Shown: in pieces, positions 8,175 to 17,575 of the stretch
How the letters are laid out: each line of letters begins with the position of its first letter
Position numbering within the stretch: the stretch's first letter is position 1
Assembly: GCA_964385305.1 (NCBI GenBank)
Contig: CAYLOP010000004.1
Location: 1-59,193 of the forward strand
Direction of reading: 5' to 3'
Origin: CAYLOP01 sp964385305
GTDB taxonomy: Bacteria > Chloroflexota > Anaerolineae > Anaerolineales > E44-bin32
DNA length: 59,193 nucleotides
Notes under the pieces: generated by a model
Databases searched by the model: none
Seen by the model: only the letters and a program-made list of their open reading frames with translations
What the model was told of the DNA's origin: nothing
Translations under genes and position numbers: made by a program

Positions 8175-9053
8175 TTAGGAAGCTGCCCTCTGTGCAGATC
8201 GCAGGGTGTTCTGGAGAAGCCCGGTGATCGTCATGGGGCCCACGCCGCCCGGCGAGGGCGTGATCGCACCTGCGACCTCCACCACTTCGTCGAAGTCCAC
8301 ATCCCCCACCAGGCGATAGCCGCGTTTGGCGGTCGGGTCGTCTACCCGATTGGTGCCGACATCGATCACATATGCGCCGGGCTTAACCCAATCACCTTTG
8401 ATCATTTGAGGTCTGCCAATGGCGGCGATCAACACGTCGGCCTCGCGGCACACCCCGGGAAGGTCTTGTGTGCGTGAGTGGCAAATGGTCACCGTGCAGT
8501 TTTCCTTTACCAGCAACAACGCGGCTGGCATGCCAACGATGTTCGATCTGCCAACAACCACGGCGCGAGCGCCTTCAAGTTTCGCTCCCGCCTTCTTTAA
8601 AAGCACGATGCATCCTGCAGGAGTGCAGGGCACGAACAGCGGTTCGCGGCCCTTCTGCGCCAGGCGACCGATATTGATAGGGTGGAACCCATCCACATCC
8701 TTCTCAATGCTTATCGCTCTTAAAATCGCTTCCTCATCCAACCCGGCCGGCAACGGTAGTTGAACCAGGATTCCATGAACCTTAGGGTCGGCGTTGAGTT
8801 CTTTCACCAATGTCTCGACCTCTTCTTGGGAAGCATCATCGGATAACACATGGCCGAAGGACTCGATCCCTAACTTGTCGCATGCTTTTTGCTTCATGCG
8901 AACGTAAGTTTGCGAGGCTGGGTTCTCACCGACCAATACAGTCGCCAACCCAGGGCGTGGCCCACCCGATGCGACCAACGCTTCGACACCCTTCGCAACT
9001 TCCTGCCTCAACTCTTCGGCTATCGCCGTCCCGTCAATGATCTTTGCTGTCAT
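8175..9053 (-). CDS. folD: Bifunctional methylenetetrahydrofolate dehydrogenase/cyclohydrolase
   Basis: Interconverts 5,10-methylene-, methenyl- and 10-formyl-tetrahydrofolate in the cytosol. Family signatures are present: YVRMKQKACDKLGI (with the catalytic Lys), VHGILVQLPLP, the second signature PCTPAGCIVLL, VVGRSNIVGMP for NADP binding, and the C-terminal PSPGGVGPMT. The protein is 292 residues, normal length. The ATG at 9053 is preceded by GGAGTGGAAG; an ATG at 9065 lacks a site. It is a single-gene unit ending at a strong terminator. Folate one-carbon units link functionally to purine degradation and to ftcD at 42363, but there is no direct linkage in sequence. Confidence 0.95.
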   Translation of the reverse strand: MTAKIIDGTAIAEELRQEVAKGVEALVASGGPRPGLATVLVGENPASQTYVRMKQKACDKLGIESFGHVLSDDASQEEVETLVKELNADPKVHGILVQLPLPAGLDEEAILRAISIEKDVDGFHPINIGRLAQKGREPLFVPCTPAGCIVLLKKAGAKLEGARAVVVGRSNIVGMPAALLLVKENCTVTICHSRTQDLPGVCREADVLIAAIGRPQMIKGDWVKPGAYVIDVGTNRVDDPTAKRGYRLVGDVDFDEVVEVAGAITPSPGGVGPMTITGLLQNTLRSAQRAAS

Positions 9054-9263
9054 CTTCCACTCCATTCTGTTTTAGTCGGGCCAACTTGATTCCTTAGTTG
9101 GCAAAGTAGTTTTCATAATTATGTCATTGTCGCTCATCTACAACATAGTGATTATGCCTGAGACCCCCATCCTCTTCAAGAACAGAGGTCCATGCCTTAC
9201 CTGACACCCTTCCTTTTTTCATTCCAACATTTTTGCGGATTACGAAAAGAAATTCATGGCCCA

Positions 9264-11375
9264 TCATCGCTGCAGCGGACGCCAAGCCGGGTCGAAATCT
9301 AGGCTCGGATCGCTGGTCAATTCTACATACTGACTGCAACTCGACGTGATGATAGCGATATTATGATTGCTGCCATCTGGCCATGTTTCCATGACAATCC
9401 ACTTTCCATCGGGTGACCAACTCGGCTCCGCCATGGGAAAGCCCGCTAACCTGCCATCGTAGCACAGCTTGGATTCCACACGCTCAACTTCATCGAAACG
9501 AGCTGCAACCAAATAGGGTGGCGCGCTGGCCTTTCGGCGTACAAATACGATTAGCTGACCATCACGCGACCAATCGGCATGTGAATCCTCTCTTGTTTCG
9601 CTTCGCGAGAATTGCTGTTCCTCACTCCCGCTACGGACAGGCATGATCCAAATCGCTTGCAAATCGCCGCGAGTGGATGTGAACATCAATTGCTCCCCTG
9701 TCGGCGACCAGGTAGGCTGTCGATTGTGAGCCAGGTCTTCATTCATGTTCCTCAGGTTGCTGCCATCCAAACCCATCAAATAGACTTGAGGCCGTCCGTT
9801 GCGTAAGGAGCTAAAGGCAATGCTCTTACCGTCTGGCGCCCAAGCCGGGTCGTAATCTCCGCCAGGTGCAGAGGGCAGTGGCTCAGGATCAGACACATAT
9901 CCCTCGAGATCCACTGAAATCAGCCACAGGCTGGAGCCCGGGTAATCCTCTCGATTGCCCTGGCATGGTGAGGTGAAGATCAATCGGGATCCGTCTGGTG
10001 ACCAGGCGGGTTGACAGGCACCTTCTGGGAGGTTGGTTAGCCACCGCGCACCCGTGCCATCCACATTGATGAGGTAGATTTGAGGTTTTCCTGTTTTTTC
10101 GGAGACGTAAGCGATCTGCCCCACGCCTCCCCCCAACGGTGTGGCAGGCGGCACGATGGTTGGTGTTGCTGTTCCGTCTTGAGATTCCATGTAGGGTGTT
10201 GAAGACAACTCGCTGGGAGCTTGCTGGGTATCGGTGGGCTGGATGATGGTGAAGCCGCTTGTGGTAGTCGGCTGGGGCAGCGGTGAAGGTTCAACGCCTC
10301 CGTCCGTTGGAGATGTGGGTAGGCTTTCGGTCGCGGTCCAACCGGAGGGATTTATGATATTACGCAGCAGCTCTGGCGTAGTGAGGTATATCGAACCAAA
10401 ACCGATCAACAGGAGAGCCGTTACAAGCAGTGCAATAAGTGGCATCCTCCGACGGGATTGAGTGGTTTGGATGGCACGTTGAGCGCGTCGAGTTGCGCTT
10501 CTGGGTCCTCCCGCAACGACAGTTTTTTCGAGGTCATGATTCCCATGGAGCACCGCGGGGATGCTTGAGCCAACTGCTTCCCGTATGGCATTCGCCATTT
10601 CGGCGATCGATTGGTACCGATCTTTCGGATCAACCTCAAGCGCCTTCTCGATTACTCGCGCTACGCTGCGGCTGATCGCTGGGTTTCGTTTACGAATGGG
10701 AGTGAGCTTCTCGCGCCCCATCGCCTGCTCGATGGCATCTTCTGGAATCGCTGCCGTCAGCGCGGCATACATCGTCGCTCCAAGGGAGTAGACATCCGTC
10801 CGTGGGTCCGTCCTACCAGTGCCATACTGCTCCGGGGGCGAAAAGCCAGGCGTCATAGCCTTGGCGCCCGTAGTTGTCGTCCCACCCTTTTCAACAATCT
10901 TTGCTAAACCGAAATCCACGAGCATTGCGCGATCATCCGGCATGATCTTGATATTTCCAGGCTTAATATCACGATGCAGGATGGAGGGCACACGGCTATG
11001 GAGATAATCTAGGGCATCACAGATTTGCAGGAACCACGGCACCGCCTCCTCCTCGGAGGTGCTTCCGTCGCGCTCCAAACGCTCCCGCAGGTCAACACCT
11101 TGGATATAATCCATCACCAGGTATTGCCCCTCGCCTTCGATGACAAAGTGGTCAGTGACACGTGGGAGATTCGGATGGCGGAGGCTCGCCAGAATCTTCG
11201 CTTCAAGCTCGAACTGCCGGGCGTACTCAGCCGTGGTGAAGAGATTCTCTTTTACCGCAACGTCCACACCAAGGTTGATATCGAAAGCGCGATATACCGC
11301 GCCCATCCCACCCTGGCCGAGAACGCCCTCTATTCGATAGCGCTGTTTTAACTTCGTACCTGGTTTCAGGGGCAT
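9264..11375 (-). CDS. Transmembrane Ser/Thr protein kinase with beta-propeller sensor
   Basis: PknB-like kinase of 703 residues. The cytosolic kinase domain (about 12-265) has the glycine loop VLGQGGMGAVYRA, catalytic Lys 42 (VAVKENL), HRDIKPGN (134-141) and DFG (154-156), so it should be active. A Pro/Thr-poor basic linker leads to one membrane helix (about 311-330). Outside is a Pro/Thr/Ser linker, then a TolB/WD40-like propeller with repeated units such as PAWSPDGSRLIFTS, PAWAPDGKSIAFSS, PTWSPTGEQLMFTS and PSWSPDGKWIVMET. The propeller probably senses an external ligand or protein. No PASTA repeats are seen. It is transcribed alone, divergent from the M14 peptidase gene. Confidence 0.92.
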   Translation of the reverse strand: MPLKPGTKLKQRYRIEGVLGQGGMGAVYRAFDINLGVDVAVKENLFTTAEYARQFELEAKILASLRHPNLPRVTDHFVIEGEGQYLVMDYIQGVDLRERLERDGSTSEEEAVPWFLQICDALDYLHSRVPSILHRDIKPGNIKIMPDDRAMLVDFGLAKIVEKGGTTTTGAKAMTPGFSPPEQYGTGRTDPRTDVYSLGATMYAALTAAIPEDAIEQAMGREKLTPIRKRNPAISRSVARVIEKALEVDPKDRYQSIAEMANAIREAVGSSIPAVLHGNHDLEKTVVAGGPRSATRRAQRAIQTTQSRRRMPLIALLVTALLLIGFGSIYLTTPELLRNIINPSGWTATESLPTSPTDGGVEPSPLPQPTTTSGFTIIQPTDTQQAPSELSSTPYMESQDGTATPTIVPPATPLGGGVGQIAYVSEKTGKPQIYLINVDGTGARWLTNLPEGACQPAWSPDGSRLIFTSPCQGNREDYPGSSLWLISVDLEGYVSDPEPLPSAPGGDYDPAWAPDGKSIAFSSLRNGRPQVYLMGLDGSNLRNMNEDLAHNRQPTWSPTGEQLMFTSTRGDLQAIWIMPVRSGSEEQQFSRSETREDSHADWSRDGQLIVFVRRKASAPPYLVAARFDEVERVESKLCYDGRLAGFPMAEPSWSPDGKWIVMETWPDGSNHNIAIITSSCSQYVELTSDPSLDFDPAWRPLQR

Positions 11376-11658
11376 CTGGATCTCAATTAAGTGAAGGTTA
11401 TCATCAAATCTAAAGCAACGGTATTGTAGCGTATGGATTCCATTTTGACTACTGAGAAATTTCCCCTACCCTGAACGCATCCCTCATGTTGTACACGAAT
11501 ATTTTGGGGTACGCGCACGCCATCGTAATATGCGTCAACATCCTCCCGATTCTGGGAGATTCCCAACCATGTTATAGTTGGTTTCGCCCCAGTCGTACTT
11601 GTGGGAGTAGCTTTTTAGAATTATTTAAGGTCATTCAATCAAGTGAGGCAGTGAGGTT

Positions 11659-12618
11659 ATGGGACCCACAACCATCAAGGCTTCTCTATCGACCCTCCAA
11701 ATTCTACCCTGGCCGATAGCACTCATCTATATATTGATCGGATTGATCCTTGCAGCCTGCGCAACCGTTCCCGAAGCACCCTCGTACAGGTCTCACGACG
11801 AAGTGCTTCTTCAGCCGGTTGCGGAGCGAACCCCATCACCGACTGTCTATGTAACCACCGCGAAAGATGTCGCACCCACCGAAAGCCCGACAAGCCAAGT
11901 TGATACAAGCCCTATGCAGGATTCGAGTCATCTCGTGGTCGGTTACTCCGTCGAGAATCGCGCCATCGATGTTTATAAATTTGGAACAGGTAAAAGAAAG
12001 GTAATGGTCGTTGCCGGTATTCACGGCGGATATGAATGGAACACGTCTGAATTAGCCTATGCGATCATGGATTACCTTGACGCGCATCCAGCGTACATCC
12101 CCCCAGAGATCACATTGTATGTCCTGCCAGTATTGAATCCGGATGGATTTGCGCGCGCACGCGGTATACACAGCAGGGCTAACGCGAACGGGGTAGATCT
12201 AAATCGCAATTGGCCATCCCATTGGCAATCGGAATGGGATGACACCAATTGCTGGTCCTACCTTCCTCTAAGTGCCGGCGCTTTCCCTGGATCGGAACCA
12301 GAAACCCAAGCTCTGATGGATTTCATACAAGCTGCAAACATCCAGGCATTGGTTAGCTATCATAGTGCGGCGGGGTGTATCTTCGCTGGTGGTCACCCCC
12401 CCGATCCGCAATCGGTCGATCTTGCGATGACGCTGGCGGCATCAAGCGGCTATGCCTTCCCCCCCATGGCAAATGGCTGTCAGTATACCGGTCAACTCAT
12501 CGATTGGACCTCCGATCAAGGCATCCCTGCCGTTGATATTGAACTCAGCAACCATTCGGATCTTGAATTGTCTCTGAATCTCAGACTAATCACCGCCTTC
12601 CTAATATGGAGACCTTGA
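11659..12618 (+). CDS. M14-family zinc carboxypeptidase-like lipoprotein
   Basis: Predicted surface lipoprotein of 319 residues. The signal peptide ends in L-A-A-C (Cys 34), followed by a Ser/Thr/Pro-rich linker to about residue 88. The peptidase domain shows the zinc motif region VAGIHGGYEWNTSE (His 122, Glu 126), a substrate-binding stretch NGVDLNRNWPSHW, the third zinc ligand in SYHSAAG (His 235) and a likely catalytic Glu 295 in VDIELSNH. HGGYE has one residue more between His and Glu than the classical HxxE. It likely trims peptides or cell-wall peptides outside the cell. GTGAGG lies just before the ATG. Confidence 0.83.
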   Translation: MGPTTIKASLSTLQILPWPIALIYILIGLILAACATVPEAPSYRSHDEVLLQPVAERTPSPTVYVTTAKDVAPTESPTSQVDTSPMQDSSHLVVGYSVENRAIDVYKFGTGKRKVMVVAGIHGGYEWNTSELAYAIMDYLDAHPAYIPPEITLYVLPVLNPDGFARARGIHSRANANGVDLNRNWPSHWQSEWDDTNCWSYLPLSAGAFPGSEPETQALMDFIQAANIQALVSYHSAAGCIFAGGHPPDPQSVDLAMTLAASSGYAFPPMANGCQYTGQLIDWTSDQGIPAVDIELSNHSDLELSLNLRLITAFLIWRP

Positions 12619-13153
12619 TGTCTCTTACCAAGCCTTTAAAATAGCAAGGTCAGTTAATCAAAGAACCTTTCAAGGCGACGCCGCAGCACGAGCGGATTCC
12701 TTTTCGTCGTACATGTGTAGCAATCGAAAAAGTTAGCGCAGAGTTGGAGGAGGCCATTTCAAATATACGCGCCAGATGGGCCCTCAGTCGAGAGGAGAAT
12801 ATCAAGCTCGCATCCCTTCTCGACCAAGGTGGGATCTATCGCAACTTATATACAAACCATTTTCATGGTCATGGTCCATCATACGGAGATGATGGGCGTC
12901 ATCGAGCAGAACTACGAAATGCGGGAAATTTGGTATGATTCTTTTAGATGCTTGTGACGTGTTGGACAGATCAATGCTCAGGCAATCCGTAGAAGATATA
13001 CCCATCACTGCCACGCCACATATCTCAGCCATGTATGCCCGAGACACGGGGACAGATTTAGGATAGGAATTACCCGATTAGCGAACACCGACCGCGTGGT
13101 TCTTCAACCTAAGCTTTGGCTAGCCTGTGCACCATATTGAGGATAGGAAACCC
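12619..13153. other. Intergenic region, possible gene remnant
   Basis: About 535 bases between the M14 gene and nfuA without a convincing gene. On the plus strand one frame is open from 12645 to 12938 (about 97 codons) but begins without ATG; a TTG at 12744 could start a 64-residue peptide. Its first part (AIEKVSAELEEAISNIRARW) looks coding-like and helical, while the last third (HFHGHGPSYGDDGRH) does not. I do not recognise it; it may be a decayed gene end. Confidence 0.3.
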
Positions 13154-13717
13154 ATGATCCATATCAGTGAAGCAGCGTTGACTAAAATCAAGGACATTCT
13201 TGAAAAGGAAGGCGTCCAAGATAGTGCCCTTCGTTTGGCGATCCGAGGGCGCGCGAGAGGTAATTTTCTTTACGCGATGGGATTTGTCCCGATGAAAGAC
13301 AAAAATACGGAGGACATTGTCGTAGAGGCTACCGACCTTCAGATTCTCGTCGATCCTGCCAGCGCGGAAAACCTGACTGGCGCATCCTTGGATTATGTCG
13401 AGGGGGAGGACGGCGCAGGTTTTAAAATCGACAACCCTAATCCCCTTTGGAAGGATCCCACCTCCCTGGCCGTGCAAGAAGTGCTCGACACGCACATCAA
13501 TCCAGGCATCGCGATGCACGGAGGGTTTGTCAATCTAGTTGAGGTGAAGGATGGTGTGGCTTACGTCACGATGGGGGGTGGATGCCAAGGGTGCGCTCAT
13601 GCAAACACCACGATCTCGGATAGTGTTGAGGTTATGATCCGCGAAACTGTTCCGGAGATCACCAAAGTCGTGGATGCAACCCAACATGCATCAGGCACCA
13701 ATCCCTATTACCAGTAA
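13154..13717 (+). CDS. nfuA: NfuA-like iron-sulfur cluster carrier
   Basis: Fe-S cluster scaffold/carrier of 187 residues. The N-terminal A-type (HesB-like) domain (about 1-100, MIHISEAALTKIKD, then DLQILVDPASAENLTGASLDY) has no cysteines, as in NfuA proteins. The C-terminal Nfu domain carries GGGCQGCAHA, whose CxxC (Cys 144, Cys 147) would bind a 4Fe-4S cluster between two monomers. I chose the ATG at 13154 because GAGGATAGGA precedes it; an upstream GTG at 13127 has no site. It is a single gene, followed by a long hairpin. Confidence 0.9.
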   Translation: MIHISEAALTKIKDILEKEGVQDSALRLAIRGRARGNFLYAMGFVPMKDKNTEDIVVEATDLQILVDPASAENLTGASLDYVEGEDGAGFKIDNPNPLWKDPTSLAVQEVLDTHINPGIAMHGGFVNLVEVKDGVAYVTMGGGCQGCAHANTTISDSVEVMIRETVPEITKVVDATQHASGTNPYYQ

Positions 13718-13746
13718 TCTAAAGATATCATGTAAGAACTCTAGCT

Positions 13747-13778
13747 TATGCCATGTGCGGAGTCTCGCACATGGCATA
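13747..13778. terminator. Perfect 13-bp hairpin after nfuA
   Basis: Arms 13747-13759 and 13766-13778 pair perfectly around a six-base loop. There is no strong T-run on either side, so it may be a weak terminator or a transcript-stabilising hairpin between the nfuA end and the convergent membrane-protein gene. Confidence 0.6.
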
Positions 13779-13973
13779 CCTTGATTTCCCACGCTTCGAT
13801 TTTTTAAGGTACTCTCGCGAGATTTGACCGTGTTCTCAACACATGAGCTGCATGCTTAGGCAACCCTAACGCAGCAAAATACGATTTCCCCCCATACACA
13901 CTGCCCTCACACTCCACTCGGGACCTCTCACCCGTGCAACCGAAAACATTCATGCAGGTCGAGATCTCACCAG

Positions 13974-14486
13974 CTATTCCAAAGCCTCGGGTTCAACCGT
14001 GAGGGCAGACATGTCTTTTGAAAAGCACGCAAGGACAAACCCTCCTAAACCGCGCAAACCGAGATACGGCAGAAGGGCAAACCAGCCAATATAGGGCGTT
14101 AGGCAGGCAAGGGTGAGAATAGAAGCCCCACTTGCCGTCTTTCGCCATCCTGTCTGCTCAGGAAATAACCGCTTAGCCACGAGTGCGGCCATACCAGCCA
14201 ATCCTATCACCAGCCCAATTACCAGCACTACGAAGAAGATTAACGGCAGGATGCGTAGAACTTGAACCTGGATATTCTGAGCAAAAGCATCCAGCCCGAT
14301 GCCCACCAAACCGAAAAAGAGGAAGTTGACCAACCCGATGAGAAAAGAGCGGCTCGGCATGTCCTTAGCCGCGCGCTGCGTCTTTTCAACGATCTCGTGG
14401 AAAAGGGCATCGATGATCAAGAACAGGGATACCACACAAATAGCGCCGAGTACGAACAAGAGCAATGTCGCTAATCCTTGTTCCAT
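13974..14486 (-). CDS. Hypothetical multi-pass membrane protein
   Basis: A 170-residue protein with about four hydrophobic helices (roughly 7-27, 48-66, 78-104 and 118-152). The short cytosolic loop HEIVEKTQRAAKDMPSRSF is charged. No catalytic motif or known family was recognised. It lies downstream of the sigma/anti-sigma pair on the same strand, about 105 bases away, so it could be part of that regulon, but nothing in the sequence proves it. Confidence 0.7.
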   Translation of the reverse strand: MEQGLATLLLFVLGAICVVSLFLIIDALFHEIVEKTQRAAKDMPSRSFLIGLVNFLFFGLVGIGLDAFAQNIQVQVLRILPLIFFVVLVIGLVIGLAGMAALVAKRLFPEQTGWRKTASGASILTLACLTPYIGWFALLPYLGLRGLGGFVLACFSKDMSALTVEPEALE

Positions 14487-14591
14487 AGCACACTCCTTTG
14501 TCGAATATGCTCAAACACATTGGTGAGAGCATGGACTTCGATCCATCGATATCGTCCAGGGCATGGTCAGAGAATGTCCATGCCGTACTGT

Positions 14592-15173
14592 TTATTCATT
14601 CCGATTGCGCTGAAGGCGCACCGGCTTCATAAGCAAACCATTGACTACAACCCAAAAAACAAGAATGAGTGCAAGCCACCACCCATGCTTGGCGAGGTGA
14701 GGGCTAACTCCTTCCCAAACCCGCGTAACAGTGAAGCCTCTCAATAGCAGCCCCTCAAAGATCATGATTATTTCATCCCATGCCTTAAGCAGACCAGCGA
14801 ACAAGGCCTTATTGGGAAAAGAGGCTGTGAGAGGTAACAGGCTGCGAAGAAGCGGATCCAAGGACATTCGCAACTGTGACCACGTAAAAACCAGCAAGGC
14901 GACTACAGCGACCGCCTGCGCCGCCGCCCATAATGTCACCCCAAATGAGGATCGTTTGCGAGGACGGATGGCAGCCAAAACTGCAGGGGTCAGGTCGCGC
15001 TGCAGGGGCTGGCTGGGGAGCGTATCAATCGAAATTACAACTGCATGTAACGCACGCCATTTGGCGGCGCAACTTGGACAACCATGGAGATGTGTTTCAA
15101 TCTCAGTCATGCGAGAAGGCTCTAGCTCGCAATCCAAGTACTCCTGGATTTCACTCTCCGTAGGGTGCATCAT
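14592..15173 (-). CDS. Anti-sigma factor with zinc-binding (zf-HC2) domain
   Basis: About 193 residues. The N-terminal anti-sigma domain carries the ZAS motif Hx3Cx2C (HLHGCPSC) within EIETHLHGCPSCAAKW, which binds the partner sigma factor. A hydrophobic segment (VTLWAAAQAVAVVALLVF) and a C-terminal one (WWLALILVFWVVVNGLL) anchor it in the membrane. The start at 15173 lies one base after the TAA of the ECF sigma gene (15175-15177), so the two are translationally coupled. It should hold the sigma factor inactive until an envelope signal arrives. Confidence 0.9.
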   Translation of the reverse strand: MMHPTESEIQEYLDCELEPSRMTEIETHLHGCPSCAAKWRALHAVVISIDTLPSQPLQRDLTPAVLAAIRPRKRSSFGVTLWAAAQAVAVVALLVFTWSQLRMSLDPLLRSLLPLTASFPNKALFAGLLKAWDEIIMIFEGLLLRGFTVTRVWEGVSPHLAKHGWWLALILVFWVVVNGLLMKPVRLQRNRNE

Positions 15174-15174
15174 G

Positions 15175-15729
15175 TTACCTGATTTCCTCATGCGATAGCC
15201 TCTCTGCTAACAAGCGCCTAGCGCGGAATAGATGACTCTTGACTTCGCTAAGTGGTACGCCCAAAACCTTGGAGATCTCTGCATAACTCAATTCCAGAAA
15301 ATGCCTGAGTTCAATAACAACCCGGTAGTGAAAAGGCAGATCTAGAATAGCTGCCCAAATGCGTTCCTTGTTTTCAGCCCCGATAATCGTTGCCTCAGGA
15401 TTGAGGGGCATAGATTGTGTATGACGATCCCGCTCTTCATCGATATCGAAGGTGGGCGGATCCGAACGGTGCATCTGGTTGATGCATAGGTTGGCTGCAA
15501 TGCGCCGTATCCAAGGACCGAACGGCCTATCTTCATCGAATGTCTCAAGCCTCTGGTATGCGCGGATGAACGCTTCCTGAGCGAGATCTTCTGCATCCCG
15601 TCGTTCGCTCATGAGACGGTAACAAGTGTTGAACACCATGGTCTGGTAGCGACTGACCAATTGGCCGTATGCCTGGACCTCGCCACGCCTTGTCTGGAGC
15701 ACAAGATCCCGATCCAAGATCGCACTCAT
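15175..15729 (-). CDS. ECF-type RNA polymerase sigma factor
   Basis: A 184-residue sigma-70-family factor with region 2 (RYQTMVFNTCYRLMSERRDAEDLAQEAF, quoted in part: DAEDLAQEAFIRAY, core binding and -10 recognition) and region 4 (LSYAEISKVLGVPLSEVKSH, the helix-turn-helix for the -35 element). It lacks regions 1 and 3, typical of extracytoplasmic-function sigmas. Directly followed by its anti-sigma gene, it probably controls an envelope or stress regulon, including its own operon. Confidence 0.94.
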   Translation of the reverse strand: MSAILDRDLVLQTRRGEVQAYGQLVSRYQTMVFNTCYRLMSERRDAEDLAQEAFIRAYQRLETFDEDRPFGPWIRRIAANLCINQMHRSDPPTFDIDEERDRHTQSMPLNPEATIIGAENKERIWAAILDLPFHYRVVIELRHFLELSYAEISKVLGVPLSEVKSHLFRARRLLAERLSHEEIR

Positions 15730-15911
15730 ATCTATAGAGTACTACAGGCTTTCCAATAAAAAAGTTGCAGGGTTTGCATACGCGGGGGAATAAAAGTCCG
15801 CCTAAATTCTATGGTGCTTTAGATGGAATGGGGAACCTTGTGCGCGCGTGTTAATACAGGCATGAGGAAATTTTGGGAGGGGATAGAACGGTTTCCGTTC
15901 GACCTTTGTGA

Positions 15912-16160
15912 CTAGGGACTGATGGCTCCATGTCCAAAGAGTCCGCTATGGACATCGGACCATTTTTCAGCGTTCGGCCACACATCTTTTATAAACTGTT
16001 CCGGTCCACGCCACTGGAAATGCTCCCAAGAGCGTTGGGAGTTGTGAAATAGTGTGATCAGATACATCGTGGCCTTCATCGCTTCCATGTCCTGCCCGTT
16101 CAGCGCTTCGCCAGCAGCATAACGTTTAATGAGTTCGATCCCGTGTGTTCCTACAAACAT
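15912..16160 (-). CDS. Hypothetical small protein
   Basis: An 82-residue soluble protein, rich in His, Trp and Met (for example LITLFHNSQRSWEHFQWRG), with no signal peptide, membrane helix or known motif. AGAGGTG precedes the ATG at 16160 at good spacing, and the codon use looks normal. It sits between the ECF sigma gene and the primary sigma gene, on the same strand, 52 bases downstream of the latter. Function unknown. Confidence 0.55.
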   Translation of the reverse strand: MFVGTHGIELIKRYAAGEALNGQDMEAMKATMYLITLFHNSQRSWEHFQWRGPEQFIKDVWPNAEKWSDVHSGLFGHGAISP

Positions 16161-16212
16161 CTCACACCTCTAACATTCGCCCAACCTATTGCGGCTAAAA
16201 AGTCGCACATAC

Positions 16213-17283
16213 CTACTTGAGCTTATGTGCAGATTTCCGCAAACGCATTAGCGCTTGCGATTCGATCTGACGAACGCGCTCGCGAGTGATCCCCATCCTG
16301 TCTCCAACTTGTTGGAGCTTGTGCGCTTTGCCGTCGTGAAAACCATAGCGCAACATCAGCACCTGCGCCTCGCGCGGAGGGAGATCCATGAGCACATCCT
16401 GGATCCGCTCACTCATCAGATTTTGAAAAGTCTCTTCCTCAGGAGTACCGGTCTCTAAATCCGCAATCACATCCCCCAGCACCCGACCATCGTCATCATC
16501 TTGAGGGGTCTCCAAGGAAAGGGGGGGTTGAGCGATCTGCAAGGTTTCCTGAACTTGTTCGAGCGTGATCCCCAATTCTTCCGAGATCTCCATCATCGTT
16601 GGTTCTCGGCCTAATCTCTGGGTCAGATCCTGGACAGCATAAGTTAATCTATTGATCTCCGTTTTCTTATGAACAGGGAGGCGGATGGTACGAGCGTGGT
16701 TATCGATCGCACGCGTGATCGCCTGACGGATCCACCAGGTCGCATACGTGCTGAACCGAGTGCCTCTCTTTGGGTCAAATTTCTTCGTAGCGCGGATCAG
16801 TCCGATGAGTCCTTCCTGCACGAGATCAATAAACGGCAATCCTCTATCCTGATAACGCTTGGCGACGCTAACAACGAGGCGCGTGTTAGCCATAATAAGT
16901 CTTTCGCGCGCTGCCGAACCTGCCTCAATCTGCAATCTCAACTCATTCCGACGTTTAGCGCTTCCACCTTGTTTTGCGAATTCATGCCGGGCTCGTCTCG
17001 CTCGTTGGAGTGTTTTTGTCAGTGAGACCTCTTCTTCGGCTGTCAGAAGAGGTGTGCGTGTGATCTCATCGAGGTAGGAGCGCCGCAAGTCATTAATATC
17101 GAACAGCCTGGGGAGGGATTCATTATCTGTCTCTTCATCGATCTCCTCCTCCAGATCCTCAAAAAACCCTAATTCCTCATCTTCAACATTCTCTTCTATT
17201 TCAGAATCAACTACCAACGAACTCTCCCTGAAATTATCGCTTACGTTATCCATCTCACTGATCTGGAAAACTCCATTCATCAC
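16213..17283 (-). CDS. rpoD: Primary (housekeeping) RNA polymerase sigma factor
   Basis: Sigma-70-type factor of 356 residues. An acidic N-terminal region (about 10-55) is followed by region 1.2 (YLDEITRTPLLTAEEE), region 2 (NTRLVVSVAKRYQDRGLPF, then FSTYATWWIRQAITRAI), region 3 (EINRLTYAVQDLTQRLGREP) and region 4 (GITRERVRQIESQALMRLR, recognising -35 elements). The short region 1.1 is as in Gram-positive or Chloroflexota SigA. Consensus promoters in this window (for example 23472-23500) match TTGACA/TATAAT with 17-bp spacing, consistent with this factor. MMN at 17283 is a plausible start. The role is certain; the symbol sigA is equally apt. Confidence 0.95.
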   Translation of the reverse strand: MMNGVFQISEMDNVSDNFRESSLVVDSEIEENVEDEELGFFEDLEEEIDEETDNESLPRLFDINDLRRSYLDEITRTPLLTAEEEVSLTKTLQRARRARHEFAKQGGSAKRRNELRLQIEAGSAARERLIMANTRLVVSVAKRYQDRGLPFIDLVQEGLIGLIRATKKFDPKRGTRFSTYATWWIRQAITRAIDNHARTIRLPVHKKTEINRLTYAVQDLTQRLGREPTMMEISEELGITLEQVQETLQIAQPPLSLETPQDDDDGRVLGDVIADLETGTPEEETFQNLMSERIQDVLMDLPPREAQVLMLRYGFHDGKAHKLQQVGDRMGITRERVRQIESQALMRLRKSAHKLK

Positions 17284-17520
17284 TCACCTACTTTCATAAA
17301 CCTATCTCAGGCGCACACACGCTTTTCGTCCTTGGGAAACGTTTAGTTGGTGCACATGCTAACATACTTTCGCTATTTTATATATTAATATTATATTAAT
17401 TAAATATAAGAGGTATTGGGGATCCATGCTACACATGCACTGAAGTACGATTCCCCCAAAGTATAGCAAGACGATCAAACCCTGGGCTATGAAGGAACAG
17501 CAGCATTGTATGGATTCAGG

Positions 17521-17575
17521 TGAGCGCAAACCTTGGAAGGAATGCGCTCAATGATCAGAAGTACGGCGTCGAAAG
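17521..17575. repeat. 55-bp direct repeat, copy 1 (left gap edge)
   Basis: Identical over all 55 bases to 17676-17730 on the other side of the N-run. Two contig ends sharing exactly 55 bases is what a de Bruijn assembler leaves with k=55, so this is probably the same sequence shown twice, not a genomic duplication. Confidence 0.9.

Noticed and set aside
9066..9263. Small gene between folD and the kinase
   Set aside because: The open frame there runs antiparallel into the end of the kinase gene and shows no start signal or motif.
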